A stretch of DNA of 64,000 nt from Arcicella gelida. Its GTDB lineage: Bacteria; Bacteroidota; Bacteroidia; Cytophagales; Spirosomataceae. Under the pieces are notes generated by a model, which did no database searches, was not told where the DNA came from, and was given only the letters and a program-made list of their open reading frames with translations. Where the stretch lies: the NCBI RefSeq assembly GCF_034931025.1, contig NZ_JAYGIL010000004.1, forward strand, positions 1 through 64,000. Direction: 5' to 3'. Made by a program: the position numbers and the translations under genes. The first letter of the stretch is position 1. Every line of letters starts with the position of its first letter. Positions 17,010-24,681 of the stretch are shown here, piece after piece.

Positions 17010-17146
17010 CAAAGTGATTTACTTCCTTCTATTCGGAGGCATACACCTTGTAATTTTACATCAGAAATCAGAACAAAATCAATACCGAGCGCTCAAGATG
17101 AAGTTCTTTTAAAAATCAAGATGTAACAATTAAACTATTTAAAGTC

Positions 17147-17818
17147 ATGGAAACTAAAGTATTAATCATCGCTTCAAATGCCAATGCAATCGGCCCCAAC
17201 AATAGAAGAACAGGAACATTTTTACCTGAAATAGCTCATCCTTATGCCGAATTTAAGAGAGCTGGCTACCAAATTGATTTTGCCACATTAACAGGCGACA
17301 CGCCATATTTAGATGCTTTGTCCCTGGCTGACGACCCTGACAATTTGGCTTTCCTAGTAGGTGATGGTTGGGCTAAAATGCAAAAAGCCGCAAAATTATC
17401 AGACGTTGATGTAAGCCAATATGAGGCAATTTTCGTTCCTGGAGGTTTAGCACCAATGGTAGATATGGTTGAAGAACCTTTATTGAAAAAAGTAATTGCT
17501 GATACTTATGAACGTGGTGCAGTAGTAGGTGCTGTGTGTCACGGTCCAGTTTCTTTACTAAATGTAAAATTGAGTGACGGAAGCTATTTGGTAAACGGTA
17601 AAAATATTGCTTCGTTTACCACAGCAGAAGAAGATAATTATGCTCGCCCAGATGTGCCATTCGACCTTCAAACAGCACTAACTGAGCAAGGGGCTATCTT
17701 CCATGCTGCCGAACCTTGGTCAGCCAATAGTATCGCCGACGGCCACATTGTAACTGGTCAAAATCCAGCTTCCGCCAAAGGTGTTGCCGAAAAAATGATT
17801 GCTATTTTGGCTGCCTAA
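17147..17818 (+). CDS. DJ-1/PfpI family protein, Hsp31-like (cytosolic)
   Basis: Type 1 glutamine amidotransferase-like fold of 223 residues. The nucleophile elbow is AVCHGP (Cys near residue 130) and an acidic partner lies in FLPEIAHPY near residue 28; IFVPGGLAPMVDM is the usual preceding strand. Hsp31-type members have methylglyoxalase (glyoxalase III) or chaperone activity, with removal of reactive aldehydes as the common theme. There is no signal peptide. First gene of a six-gene operon, right after the CRP-type operator. A second, exported DJ-1 protein is encoded three genes on. Confidence 0.85.
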   Translation: METKVLIIASNANAIGPNNRRTGTFLPEIAHPYAEFKRAGYQIDFATLTGDTPYLDALSLADDPDNLAFLVGDGWAKMQKAAKLSDVDVSQYEAIFVPGGLAPMVDMVEEPLLKKVIADTYERGAVVGAVCHGPVSLLNVKLSDGSYLVNGKNIASFTTAEEDNYARPDVPFDLQTALTEQGAIFHAAEPWSANSIADGHIVTGQNPASAKGVAEKMIAILAA

Positions 17819-17903
17819 GTTAATGTCCTTGCTCTTATTATTCAAACCAGAGCAAGGACTATTTTCCATATCATATTTCCAAAGAACTTAAAATTGTAAA
17901 GAC

Positions 17904-18203
17904 ATGAACTCAACTATAATTTTTGTATTCGCTAAATGGCAGGTTTCAGAAAACCAATTGCCAAACGTATTAGAACTTTTAAATGAAGTTGCCGAAAAAA
18001 GTAGATTAGAGTCTGGCAATCTGTTTTATAATGTTCATCAAAGCCAAACAGAGCCAAACATCTTACTATTATCAGAAGCGTATAAAGATGAGAGTGCATT
18101 GAACGAACATAGAAATTCAGAGCATTTCCAAAGTATTGTTGTCAGCAAAATTGTACCGCTTTTGGCAAACAGAGAGGTTTATTTGACCCATCAAATCTTG
18201 TAA
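17904..18203 (+). CDS. Antibiotic biosynthesis monooxygenase (ABM) domain protein
   Basis: A 99-residue single ferredoxin-like ABM domain, cytosolic: IFVFAKWQVSENQLPNVLELL, ESGNLFYNVHQSQTEPNILLLSEAYKDESALNEHRNSEHFQ. The pattern (strand, long helix, YxxH, then HxxSEHF) resembles YgiN-type quinol monooxygenases. Such proteins are cofactor-free oxygenases or quinone-handling enzymes. It lies 85 bp after the DJ-1 gene in the same direction. The catalytic role is not proven from sequence. Confidence 0.8.
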   Translation: MNSTIIFVFAKWQVSENQLPNVLELLNEVAEKSRLESGNLFYNVHQSQTEPNILLLSEAYKDESALNEHRNSEHFQSIVVSKIVPLLANREVYLTHQIL

Positions 18204-18240
18204 AATATTACATCATCATTGTATAAAATTTATTGAAACA

Positions 18241-18993
18241 ATGAAAACGACACACAATATATCCAGCCAAGTGAAAACTCTTGTGTTGATAGCTTGTACT
18301 TTTTTGACTTTCGGTCAAACTGTTTTTGGACAAAAATCAAATCAAAAAAGTGAAGAAATAGCTAAAATAACTCGCTTTCAAGTGAAGCAAGAATATGTTG
18401 AGCAGTTAAAAAAACTGATTAGTGATTATGTCAAATTATCCCTTTCAACGGATGCTAACATTATGGCAGAGGGATATTTTGAAGAAAATGTGCCAAGTAC
18501 CTTGTGGTTATTTGAAAGATGGAACACAAAAGAGGCTTTCACAAAAGCTAATATCAGTACGAAAGCCATAAAGGAACTATCAAAAACTGCTTTAGTTGAG
18601 CCTGAAAAAGAGATTTATGTAAAAGACATAGAACCAATTTCAAAAAATCAATGGCGAAAGACCAGTAGTTTAGGCGATAATCAATTGACTATTATGCTCT
18701 TTGTTGATGCGAAAAAGGGGACAGAATCCAAATTCAAAAAGGTTTACCATCAGGCGATGCCACAATTTCGAAGCGAACTTGGCGTAGTAACCTACCAATT
18801 ATCGCAATTAGAGAACGATAAATCTCAATTTGTAACGTTTGAAAAATTTAGAAGCAAGGAGGCATTTCAGTATCATCTTAATTTTCCTCCTATTCAACCT
18901 GTAATTGATTTCCTAGATACAAGTATCAAAAAACAACCATTTCAGGAGGGACTTCATACGCTTATTGAATTTACTCCATTAACTCGTCAATAA
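18241..18993 (+). CDS. Exported protein with two ABM-like domains
   Basis: A signal peptide (about residues 1-30, TLVLIACTFLTFGQTVFGQ) is followed by two ABM-like ferredoxin folds. The first (about 40-130) has RFQVKQEYVEQLKKLI and LWLFERWNTKEAFTKAN; the second (about 145-240) has IMLFVDAKKGTESKFKK and FVTFEKFRSKEAFQYHL. The tandem arrangement would make an intramolecular dimer, the normal ABM unit. It is the periplasmic counterpart of the preceding cytosolic ABM gene, 37 bp away. No haem- or metal-binding motif is apparent. Confidence 0.75.
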   Translation: MKTTHNISSQVKTLVLIACTFLTFGQTVFGQKSNQKSEEIAKITRFQVKQEYVEQLKKLISDYVKLSLSTDANIMAEGYFEENVPSTLWLFERWNTKEAFTKANISTKAIKELSKTALVEPEKEIYVKDIEPISKNQWRKTSSLGDNQLTIMLFVDAKKGTESKFKKVYHQAMPQFRSELGVVTYQLSQLENDKSQFVTFEKFRSKEAFQYHLNFPPIQPVIDFLDTSIKKQPFQEGLHTLIEFTPLTRQ

Positions 18994-19031
18994 TTCAAGA
19001 AAATCATCATTTACTTTTAATTTTTAAAACA

Positions 19032-19856
19032 ATGAAAACAACATATCAACTCATCGTTGCAAGTATATTCACTTTACTTGCCGTATCAAATACTATTGCT
19101 CAAACTAAACAAAACGCTAAAACAATGAACACAAATCAATCAAATGAGTTAGCGATAATTAATAAATTATCCACTCAGTCTGCTGTTGTAAATATGCCTG
19201 TTAGTCAATTATTGAATGCACCTGGCAATGAAGGTTTACGAGAATTCTTTTTCACACCTGTAAAAAATAAGACTGCGTTGAAAGGAAAAAAAATTGCCGT
19301 ACTCGTAGCCGACGGATTTGAAGAAATAGAATTAACAGGTCCCGTATGGTATTTTAAAGAACTTGGTGCAGAGGTAGAAATTGTTGCTCCAAAATATAAT
19401 CCAGCACCAGAAAGATTCGGTCTTTCTTATCCTGAAATGTCAAAAACACATGTGATGGCTATTCAATATATTCAACCCGTAGGCTGGATAAAATTTGACA
19501 AAACAGCGGACCAAATCAAAGTAAATGATTATGATGCCGTATTCATTCCGGGAGGTGCATGGAATCCAGATAATTTACGTAATGACAAAGACGTAATTAA
19601 ATTTATTCAAGATTTCAACAAATCAGGAAAACTCATCGCCGCTATCTGTCATGCTCCTGTTGTACTGGCTTCGGCAGATATTTTGAAAGGGAAAAAACTA
19701 ACGGGTTATTGGAATATTCAAGTTGATTTAAAAAATGCTGGCGGAAATGTAATCGAAGCTCCTGTTGTAACAGACGGAAACCTAATTACCAGCAGACACC
19801 CTATTGATGTAGCTGATTTTTCGAGAGCCGTTGAAAGTTGGTTGATTAAAAAGTAA
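19032..19856 (+). CDS. Exported DJ-1/PfpI family protein
   Basis: A signal peptide (residues 1-23, ending NTIAQ) precedes a DJ-1/PfpI domain from about residue 85: KIAVLVADGFEEIELTGP with the acidic residue, AVFIPGGAWNPDNLR, and the nucleophile elbow AAICHAP (Cys near 204), ending in RHPIDVADFSRAVESWL. About 60 residues of unassigned linker separate the two. It closely follows the exported ABM protein (38 bp). Exported DJ-1 proteins are less usual than cytosolic ones; here it mirrors the cytosolic DJ-1 at the head of the operon. Confidence 0.82.
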   Translation: MKTTYQLIVASIFTLLAVSNTIAQTKQNAKTMNTNQSNELAIINKLSTQSAVVNMPVSQLLNAPGNEGLREFFFTPVKNKTALKGKKIAVLVADGFEEIELTGPVWYFKELGAEVEIVAPKYNPAPERFGLSYPEMSKTHVMAIQYIQPVGWIKFDKTADQIKVNDYDAVFIPGGAWNPDNLRNDKDVIKFIQDFNKSGKLIAAICHAPVVLASADILKGKKLTGYWNIQVDLKNAGGNVIEAPVVTDGNLITSRHPIDVADFSRAVESWLIKK

Positions 19857-19945
19857 GGTGGATAGTCGTTTGACAAAGATTTTCTTCTGGAAACTCAACG
19901 AGTCTCCAGAAGAAAAAACAAAACTCAATTATAAAAAATAAAGTC

Positions 19946-21055
19946 ATGAAAATAGATATTTTTAAACCAGCACAAATTGGTTCTTTGCAACTCAAAAATC
20001 GTCTTTCAATGGCTCCAATGACACGAGCAAGAAATGTAGATGGTATCCCAAACGAAAATAATGCCTTGTATTATGCACAACGTGCAAGTGCTGGTCTAAT
20101 CATTACTGAAGGAACTGCTATTTCAGATACGGCAAAAGGTGTTTTGTACATTCCTGGTTTATATACTCCTGAACAAGTAGAAGGTTGGAAAAAAGTAACT
20201 AAAGCAGTGCATAAAAAAGGCAGTACAATCTTCACGCAACTATGGCATGTGGGAAGAGTCTCTCATACTTCTAATCAGCCCAATGGCATCGCACCAGTTG
20301 GTCCATCTGACATTCAGGCAAAAAATACTTTTGCTTGGGGATATGATGAAAATGGCGTAGAAGGTTTTGTTCCTGCCTCAAAACCAAAAGCACTCTTAGG
20401 CACAGAAGTAAAACAAATTGTGAACGATTTTGTAAAAGCAGCCCAAAATGCTATAGAGGCAGGTTTCGACGGCATTGAAATACACGGTGCAAACGGCTAC
20501 TTGATTGAGCAATTTTTAAACCCTTTTGTTAACAATCGCTCCGATGAATATGGGGGTAGCATTGAAAATCGTTCCCGTTTTTTACTTGAAATTGTTGATG
20601 CAACGATTGATGCCATCGGCAAGCATAAAGTTGGTGTAAGATTAACCCCTTATGGTGGACTCGGTGATTTACCACATTATGAGGAAATTGAAGCAACGTA
20701 CCAATATCTCGCAAGCGAATTAGCAAAAAGAGAAGTAGTGTATATTCACTTGATGGACCAACAATCAAAAGGTAGCCATGCCTTGCCAGAAGGATTTTTG
20801 GAACGCTTTCGCTCATGGTATAAAGGTACAATCATATTGGCAGGAAGTATGACCAGAGAGAAATCTGAGCAACTCATCAATGCGGGGACAATTGATATTG
20901 CAGGATTTGGAGAACTATTTATTTCAAATCCTGATTTGGTAGAACGCTTAGAAAACAATTGGCCTTTAACGCCTCCAAATCGAGATTTGTATTATGGACT
21001 AGGTACTCATGGTTATACAGATTGGGAAACCTATCAAGAACCAGCATTTGTTTAA
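19946..21055 (+). CDS. Alkene reductase, Old Yellow Enzyme family
   Basis: FMN-dependent TIM-barrel ene-reductase of 369 residues that reduces activated C=C bonds (enones, quinones, nitro compounds) with NAD(P)H. Visible family marks: the opening LKNRLSMAPMTRARNVDG, FTQLWHVGRVSH, the substrate-binding His and Asn in EIHGANGYLIEQFLNP, SIENRSRFLLEIVD and the FMN-phosphate region IDIAGFGELFISNPDLV. It is of the NemA type (classical OYE). In E. coli nemA belongs to an electrophile-responsive operon. It fits the detoxification theme of its neighbours. Confidence 0.9.
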   Translation: MKIDIFKPAQIGSLQLKNRLSMAPMTRARNVDGIPNENNALYYAQRASAGLIITEGTAISDTAKGVLYIPGLYTPEQVEGWKKVTKAVHKKGSTIFTQLWHVGRVSHTSNQPNGIAPVGPSDIQAKNTFAWGYDENGVEGFVPASKPKALLGTEVKQIVNDFVKAAQNAIEAGFDGIEIHGANGYLIEQFLNPFVNNRSDEYGGSIENRSRFLLEIVDATIDAIGKHKVGVRLTPYGGLGDLPHYEEIEATYQYLASELAKREVVYIHLMDQQSKGSHALPEGFLERFRSWYKGTIILAGSMTREKSEQLINAGTIDIAGFGELFISNPDLVERLENNWPLTPPNRDLYYGLGTHGYTDWETYQEPAFV

Positions 21056-21097
21056 ATCATCATTAAAATACAGTTAAAACATTCATATTTTAAGGTC

Positions 21098-22093
21098 ATG
21101 GAATTTAGAAAATTAGGAAAAACAGACTTGAATTTATCTGCCATTACTTATGGAAGCTTTGCGATTGGAGGTACAATGTGGGCAGGTTCAGTCAAAAAAG
21201 ATGCACAGGAAGCCATCCTTGCTTCTATTGATAATGGTATTACTACATTAGATACCGCTCCGTTTTATGGATTTGGCTTTAGTGAAGAATTAATCGGCGA
21301 AACAATCAAAGATTTAGACCGCTCAAAAATTCAACTGCTTACTAAATTCGGAATGGTTTGGGATGGCAGCAACAAAGAAAAAGGAGACTTTATGTGGAAT
21401 CAGGAACATGAAGGAAAAACCTATCCTATTTACAAGTATGCCTCCAAAGCCAATGTGATTAAAGAGGTTGAAGAAAGCCTTCAGCGATTAAAAACCGATT
21501 ATATCGACTTGTTACAATTACACTGGCCAGACTCTACCACGCCTATCGAAGAAACAATGGAGGCATTACAACGGTTGATAGAACAAGGTAAAATTTTAGC
21601 TGCTGGCGTAAGTAACTATACAGCACAACAGATGCTTGAAGCACAAAAAAGTATCTCTTTAGCATCAAATCAAGTGCCTTACAGTATGTTAAAAAGAGGA
21701 ATTGAGTCGAAAGTAATTCCTACTGCTATCGAAAATGAAATTGGAATTATCGCTTATAGTCCGCTGGAACGAGGACTTTTGTCTGGAAAGTTCTTTAATG
21801 GAGAATCTTTAAAGTCGGAAGACCACAGAAATGGATATTTTGGACAGTTTAATCTCGAAAAAGTAAAATCTTTTCTGGAAAGTATTGAACCGATTGCAAA
21901 AGACAAACAAGTCTCTTTATCCCAATTAGTATTGCGATGGACAACGCTTCAATTTGGTATCTCAATTGTATTAGCAGGAGCAAGAAATAAGGAACAAGCA
22001 GTAAGTAATGCGAAAGCTATTGAAGTTATTATCAGTTCAGATGAAATGCAGTTTATCAATACTGAATTGGCTAAACTTAGTCTAAATCAATAA
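21098..22093 (+). CDS. Aldo/keto reductase
   Basis: NADPH-dependent TIM-barrel reductase of 331 residues, reducing aldehydes and ketones to alcohols. The tetrad is visible: Asp in TLDTAPFYG, Tyr in FYGFG, Lys in LLTKFGM and His in LLQLHWPDS. The C-terminal cofactor region is SIVLAGARNKEQAVSNA. It resembles the AKR12/YajO-like group. Last gene of the operon, 42 bp after the Old Yellow Enzyme gene and followed by a strong terminator. Likely substrates are reactive carbonyls; this is inference from context. Confidence 0.88.
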   Translation: MEFRKLGKTDLNLSAITYGSFAIGGTMWAGSVKKDAQEAILASIDNGITTLDTAPFYGFGFSEELIGETIKDLDRSKIQLLTKFGMVWDGSNKEKGDFMWNQEHEGKTYPIYKYASKANVIKEVEESLQRLKTDYIDLLQLHWPDSTTPIEETMEALQRLIEQGKILAAGVSNYTAQQMLEAQKSISLASNQVPYSMLKRGIESKVIPTAIENEIGIIAYSPLERGLLSGKFFNGESLKSEDHRNGYFGQFNLEKVKSFLESIEPIAKDKQVSLSQLVLRWTTLQFGISIVLAGARNKEQAVSNAKAIEVIISSDEMQFINTELAKLSLNQ

Positions 22094-22255
22094 TGTCCTG
22101 AATAGTTTTATTCAAATAAATTCATCTTAGAAAATATCAAGAATATCACATTCCCGAAGTTATTTAAAACGATAAGTTAGAAAAATAAAACGCTTTGGAT
22201 AAAAGAAGAAACAATACTCTGCACAAAATCATCATTTTCTTCAATGTATCATCAT

Positions 22256-22312
22256 AAAACTCTCCTTATCTATTGGGTTTAGTTACCATATACCATAAAT
22301 AAGGAGAGTTTT
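22256..22312 (+). terminator. Terminator of the detoxification operon
   Basis: AAAACTCTCCTTAT (22256-22269) pairs perfectly with 22299-22312 across a 29-nt loop and is followed by T-rich sequence. It closes the operon ending at 22093. Apart from it, the 22094-22420 gap holds nothing I recognise. Confidence 0.6.
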
Positions 22313-22420
22313 ATTGTAAAATCTAAACTTAAAATTTCCAACAGCAAGTTTATACTTGATAAAGCCATCTAATTCAAGATAAACCTTAGGAGTTAAATTA
22401 CATGACTAATAATTCCTCTC

Positions 22421-23206
22421 CTAAACACTCTCAGCCAATTCTTTGATTTTTACTTCTACGCCATTCCAAAGTTGGTTTCGTAATGCTAATGAACGAAGTG
22501 AATAGGCTTCTGCTTCTGCCCATTTTTCGGCATCGTCGCCACACAATTCTTCTACCATTTGTAAGGCTAAATGACTGTGGTGGTCGCCATCTACTTCGAT
22601 GTGTCTTTCTAAATAATAATTGAAAATAGAAATGCTTTCTGGCATACTTTGGTTCAAATCTTTCACCATCGAAAGGAACATTGAAGGAATTAAATCTTCA
22701 CGACCGAAAGTAAAGACTGCCGCCATGATGTGCGGTTTTTGTGTGTTGATTACTTCAAAAGTAAAATCTACAAACTGACGAACACTTTCTGAAACGCCAA
22801 CTTTTGCCAAAGCTTCCTGAACACTTACTTTTTGAGAAAGTAAGGTAATGAAATTTTCAATTTGCTCGGTAGCCGCACCAGATTGTTGCATGGCTTTCAA
22901 GTATAATTCAAAATGGCTCATCACGTTTCCTTCTTCGTCTTTATCGCTTTCTTCACCAATCACAATTTCGTTGATTAAAAAACGAGTGGTAGCATTCCCC
23001 ACTGGAATCCACGGAATATCCACACAAGTAAGATTTCGCTGCAATCCTTTCAGCAAAGACATAAAATCCCAAACGGCAAAAACGTGGTCTTGCATGAAAA
23101 GTTGTAAATCTTCTAATTCGTGGATGTACTTATAAACCGAGTGTGAAGTAATTTGTTGACGAGTTGGCTCAATTGTCGATTGAATTTTTAAAATATTAGG
23201 ATTCAT
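22421..23206 (-). CDS. DUF3050 protein, haem-oxygenase-like fold (possible di-metal oxidase)
   Basis: 261 mostly helical residues without a signal peptide. The sequence agrees with the DUF3050 family: DLQLFMQDHVFAVWDFMSLLK near residue 32, then IPWIPVGNATTRFLINEIVIGEESD, SHFELYLKAM, and ERHIEVDGDHHSHLALQMV near residue 205. Spaced Glu/His residues and the late HxxxDxDHH cluster look like metal ligands of the haem-oxygenase-like di-metal oxidase group. Substrate and reaction are unknown. It stands alone, divergent from a small exported protein gene, with a palindrome just after its predicted transcription start. Confidence 0.75.
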   Translation of the reverse strand: MNPNILKIQSTIEPTRQQITSHSVYKYIHELEDLQLFMQDHVFAVWDFMSLLKGLQRNLTCVDIPWIPVGNATTRFLINEIVIGEESDKDEEGNVMSHFELYLKAMQQSGAATEQIENFITLLSQKVSVQEALAKVGVSESVRQFVDFTFEVINTQKPHIMAAVFTFGREDLIPSMFLSMVKDLNQSMPESISIFNYYLERHIEVDGDHHSHLALQMVEELCGDDAEKWAEAEAYSLRSLALRNQLWNGVEVKIKELAESV

Positions 23207-23310
23207 TATTATTATTTTATGAGTTTAAATACGTACGATTTTAGGAGTTATACCGATTTATTCTAACTCGTTTTTATTCAAAAAGTTGTGTTAGCATCGC
23301 AGTTTATCTT

Positions 23311-23353
23311 AGAAGTAAGCTCACTTCTGATAAGCTATACAATATCAAAATTA
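23311..23353 (-). promoter_or_regulatory. -7 box and downstream palindrome of the DUF3050 gene
   Basis: On the minus strand TAATTTTG (23353-23346) fits the -7 consensus. About 18 bp further into the transcript lies the imperfect palindrome AGAAGTAAGCTCACTTCT (23311-23328, 8 of 9 pairs). That position suits a repressor site. No -33 box is seen. Confidence 0.4.
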
Positions 23354-23447
23354 CAAAACTTAATATTCATAACTTTCATTTAACATTAAGCTAATCATGA
23401 AGTAATATGTAAATCTGATTTTTGTGTAGAGACAAAACAATTTCTTT

Positions 23448-23960
23448 ATGAAAAAAATCTATTGTATTTTTTATTGCTTATGTTACTTAGAAAGCAAAGC
23501 TCAAGACGGCGTCTATCCAAACAGCCAAGCCTTTGAAAAAGAACAACTTATTGCGACTAATGCTGTTGTTTTTAAAGAAAGATACAGCAGTGTAAAAGTT
23601 AAAAATGGCTCTACAAAAATCTATAATTTTAAAAATGCTTTTGGCTATCGTAAAGGCGAAAAAGACTGGCGATTTGTGGGTAATAAATCTTATGAAATTT
23701 TAAATAAAAAGGGCATTTACGTTTATCGTTTAGATATCAGTAATGAAATGTCCAATCAACTTTATTATTTCAGCAAAGAAGCTGATAGCGAATTGATTTC
23801 TTTATCAAAAAGAAATTTAAGAAAAGCCTATTCAGATAATCAAGATTTCGTTGAATTACTCAATAGCATCCATTGGCAAACAAGGTTGGAAGAAGTAATT
23901 CCACCTTTCAATACTCTCAGAATTGCTGAATTATACAATTATACTTTAGCTAAAAAATAG
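23448..23960 (+). CDS. Small exported protein of unknown function
   Basis: 170 residues. The N-terminus (MKKIYCIFYCLCYLESKAQ) looks like a short, cysteine-rich signal peptide ending in KAQ; no lipobox fits well. The mature part is beta-rich and basic (FKERYSSVKVKNGSTKIYNFKNAFGYRKGEKDWRF), then has a charged helix. No known domain recognised. Between two terminators, so it is transcribed alone. Confidence 0.65.
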   Translation: MKKIYCIFYCLCYLESKAQDGVYPNSQAFEKEQLIATNAVVFKERYSSVKVKNGSTKIYNFKNAFGYRKGEKDWRFVGNKSYEILNKKGIYVYRLDISNEMSNQLYYFSKEADSELISLSKRNLRKAYSDNQDFVELLNSIHWQTRLEEVIPPFNTLRIAELYNYTLAKK

Positions 23961-23989
23961 AAAAGCCGAAGCGATACGCTTCGGCTTTT
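23961..23989 (+). terminator. Terminator of the small exported protein gene
   Basis: AAAAGCCGAAGCG, loop ATA, CGCTTCGGCTTTT: a perfect 13-bp stem beginning right at the stop codon. It can act in both directions. Confidence 0.75.
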
Positions 23990-24024
23990 GCATAATTACA
24001 CCAATATGAAAATCCATTTCGGAC

Positions 24025-24050
24025 TTTCTCCCCGCCGAAGCGAGGAGAAA
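24025..24050 (-). terminator. Terminator of the minus-strand lipoprotein gene
   Basis: TTTCTCCCCGC and GCGAGGAGAAA pair with one mismatch around CGAA. It starts 3 bp beyond the stop codon of the lipoprotein gene. Confidence 0.6.
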
Positions 24051-24053
24051 ACC

Positions 24054-24602
24054 TTAATAAGGCTTGACTGTTACCCACTCATGGGTAGCTTTGTTGTATT
24101 GTAGGTGGTCGTCAGGCCACTCAATATATTGTTTCATGGAAAGGTATTCATCTACATTTCCCTTTTTAATCAATTCCTTAAATAAAAAACCTCCTCGCTC
24201 TACTACAATCTCTTCTCTTAAATGAGGCGTGTTAATGACTTCTTCGAAAAATTCTGGTTTTAACGAACCTTCTTTTAGCTTAAACTTTGCCAATACTCCT
24301 CTTCTGAAAATTGGACTTGATGAAACTGGACGAATAATGAAAACATAGTTCCAGCCGTTTTCTGCTTGATAATATTCTTGGATTTTAAAAAATGGTAAGG
24401 CTTTTTGGTAGAAACTTCTATACTTTGTTTCAAATTTGGTACTGTTATTAGCCCCCGGTGCAGGCGAATAGATATAAGTAATGATGTTGGTTAGGAGTGT
24501 GTCTTGTTCTTGAGTAGAAAAATAATTACTGGCTTGATTTTTCTTTGAATTACATGATGCCAGTAATACAAAAACAGAAAGAATGATTAAGATATTTTTC
24601 AT
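24054..24602 (-). CDS. Lipoprotein of unknown function
   Basis: Lipoprotein signal with lipobox LLASC (Cys at residue 17). The mature part (about 165 residues) is mixed alpha/beta, with aromatic-rich ENGWNYVFIIRPV and a tyrosine/tryptophan-rich end. I recognise no domain. It is the third gene in line after the TonB receptor and beta-helix lipoprotein, 79 bp downstream, but a hairpin lies in the gap, so it may be only partly co-transcribed. A shared role with the receptor is possible but unsupported by motif. Confidence 0.65.
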   Translation of the reverse strand: MKNILIILSVFVLLASCNSKKNQASNYFSTQEQDTLLTNIITYIYSPAPGANNSTKFETKYRSFYQKALPFFKIQEYYQAENGWNYVFIIRPVSSSPIFRRGVLAKFKLKEGSLKPEFFEEVINTPHLREEIVVERGGFLFKELIKKGNVDEYLSMKQYIEWPDDHLQYNKATHEWVTVKPY

Positions 24603-24626
24603 ATTGGTAATTGTAATCTTAAAGAA

Positions 24627-24661
24627 CTTCAGTCTGATATTGTATAATATGCAGACTGAAG
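24627..24661. terminator. Hairpin between beta-helix lipoprotein gene and the next gene
   Basis: CTTCAGTCTG (24627-24636) pairs perfectly with 24652-24661 around a 15-nt A/T loop. On the minus strand it follows the stop of the beta-helix gene by 20 bp. The T-run is short, so partial termination or transcript end protection is likely. Confidence 0.5.
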
Positions 24662-24681
24662 TTTTATTTGTACTAAAAAAA

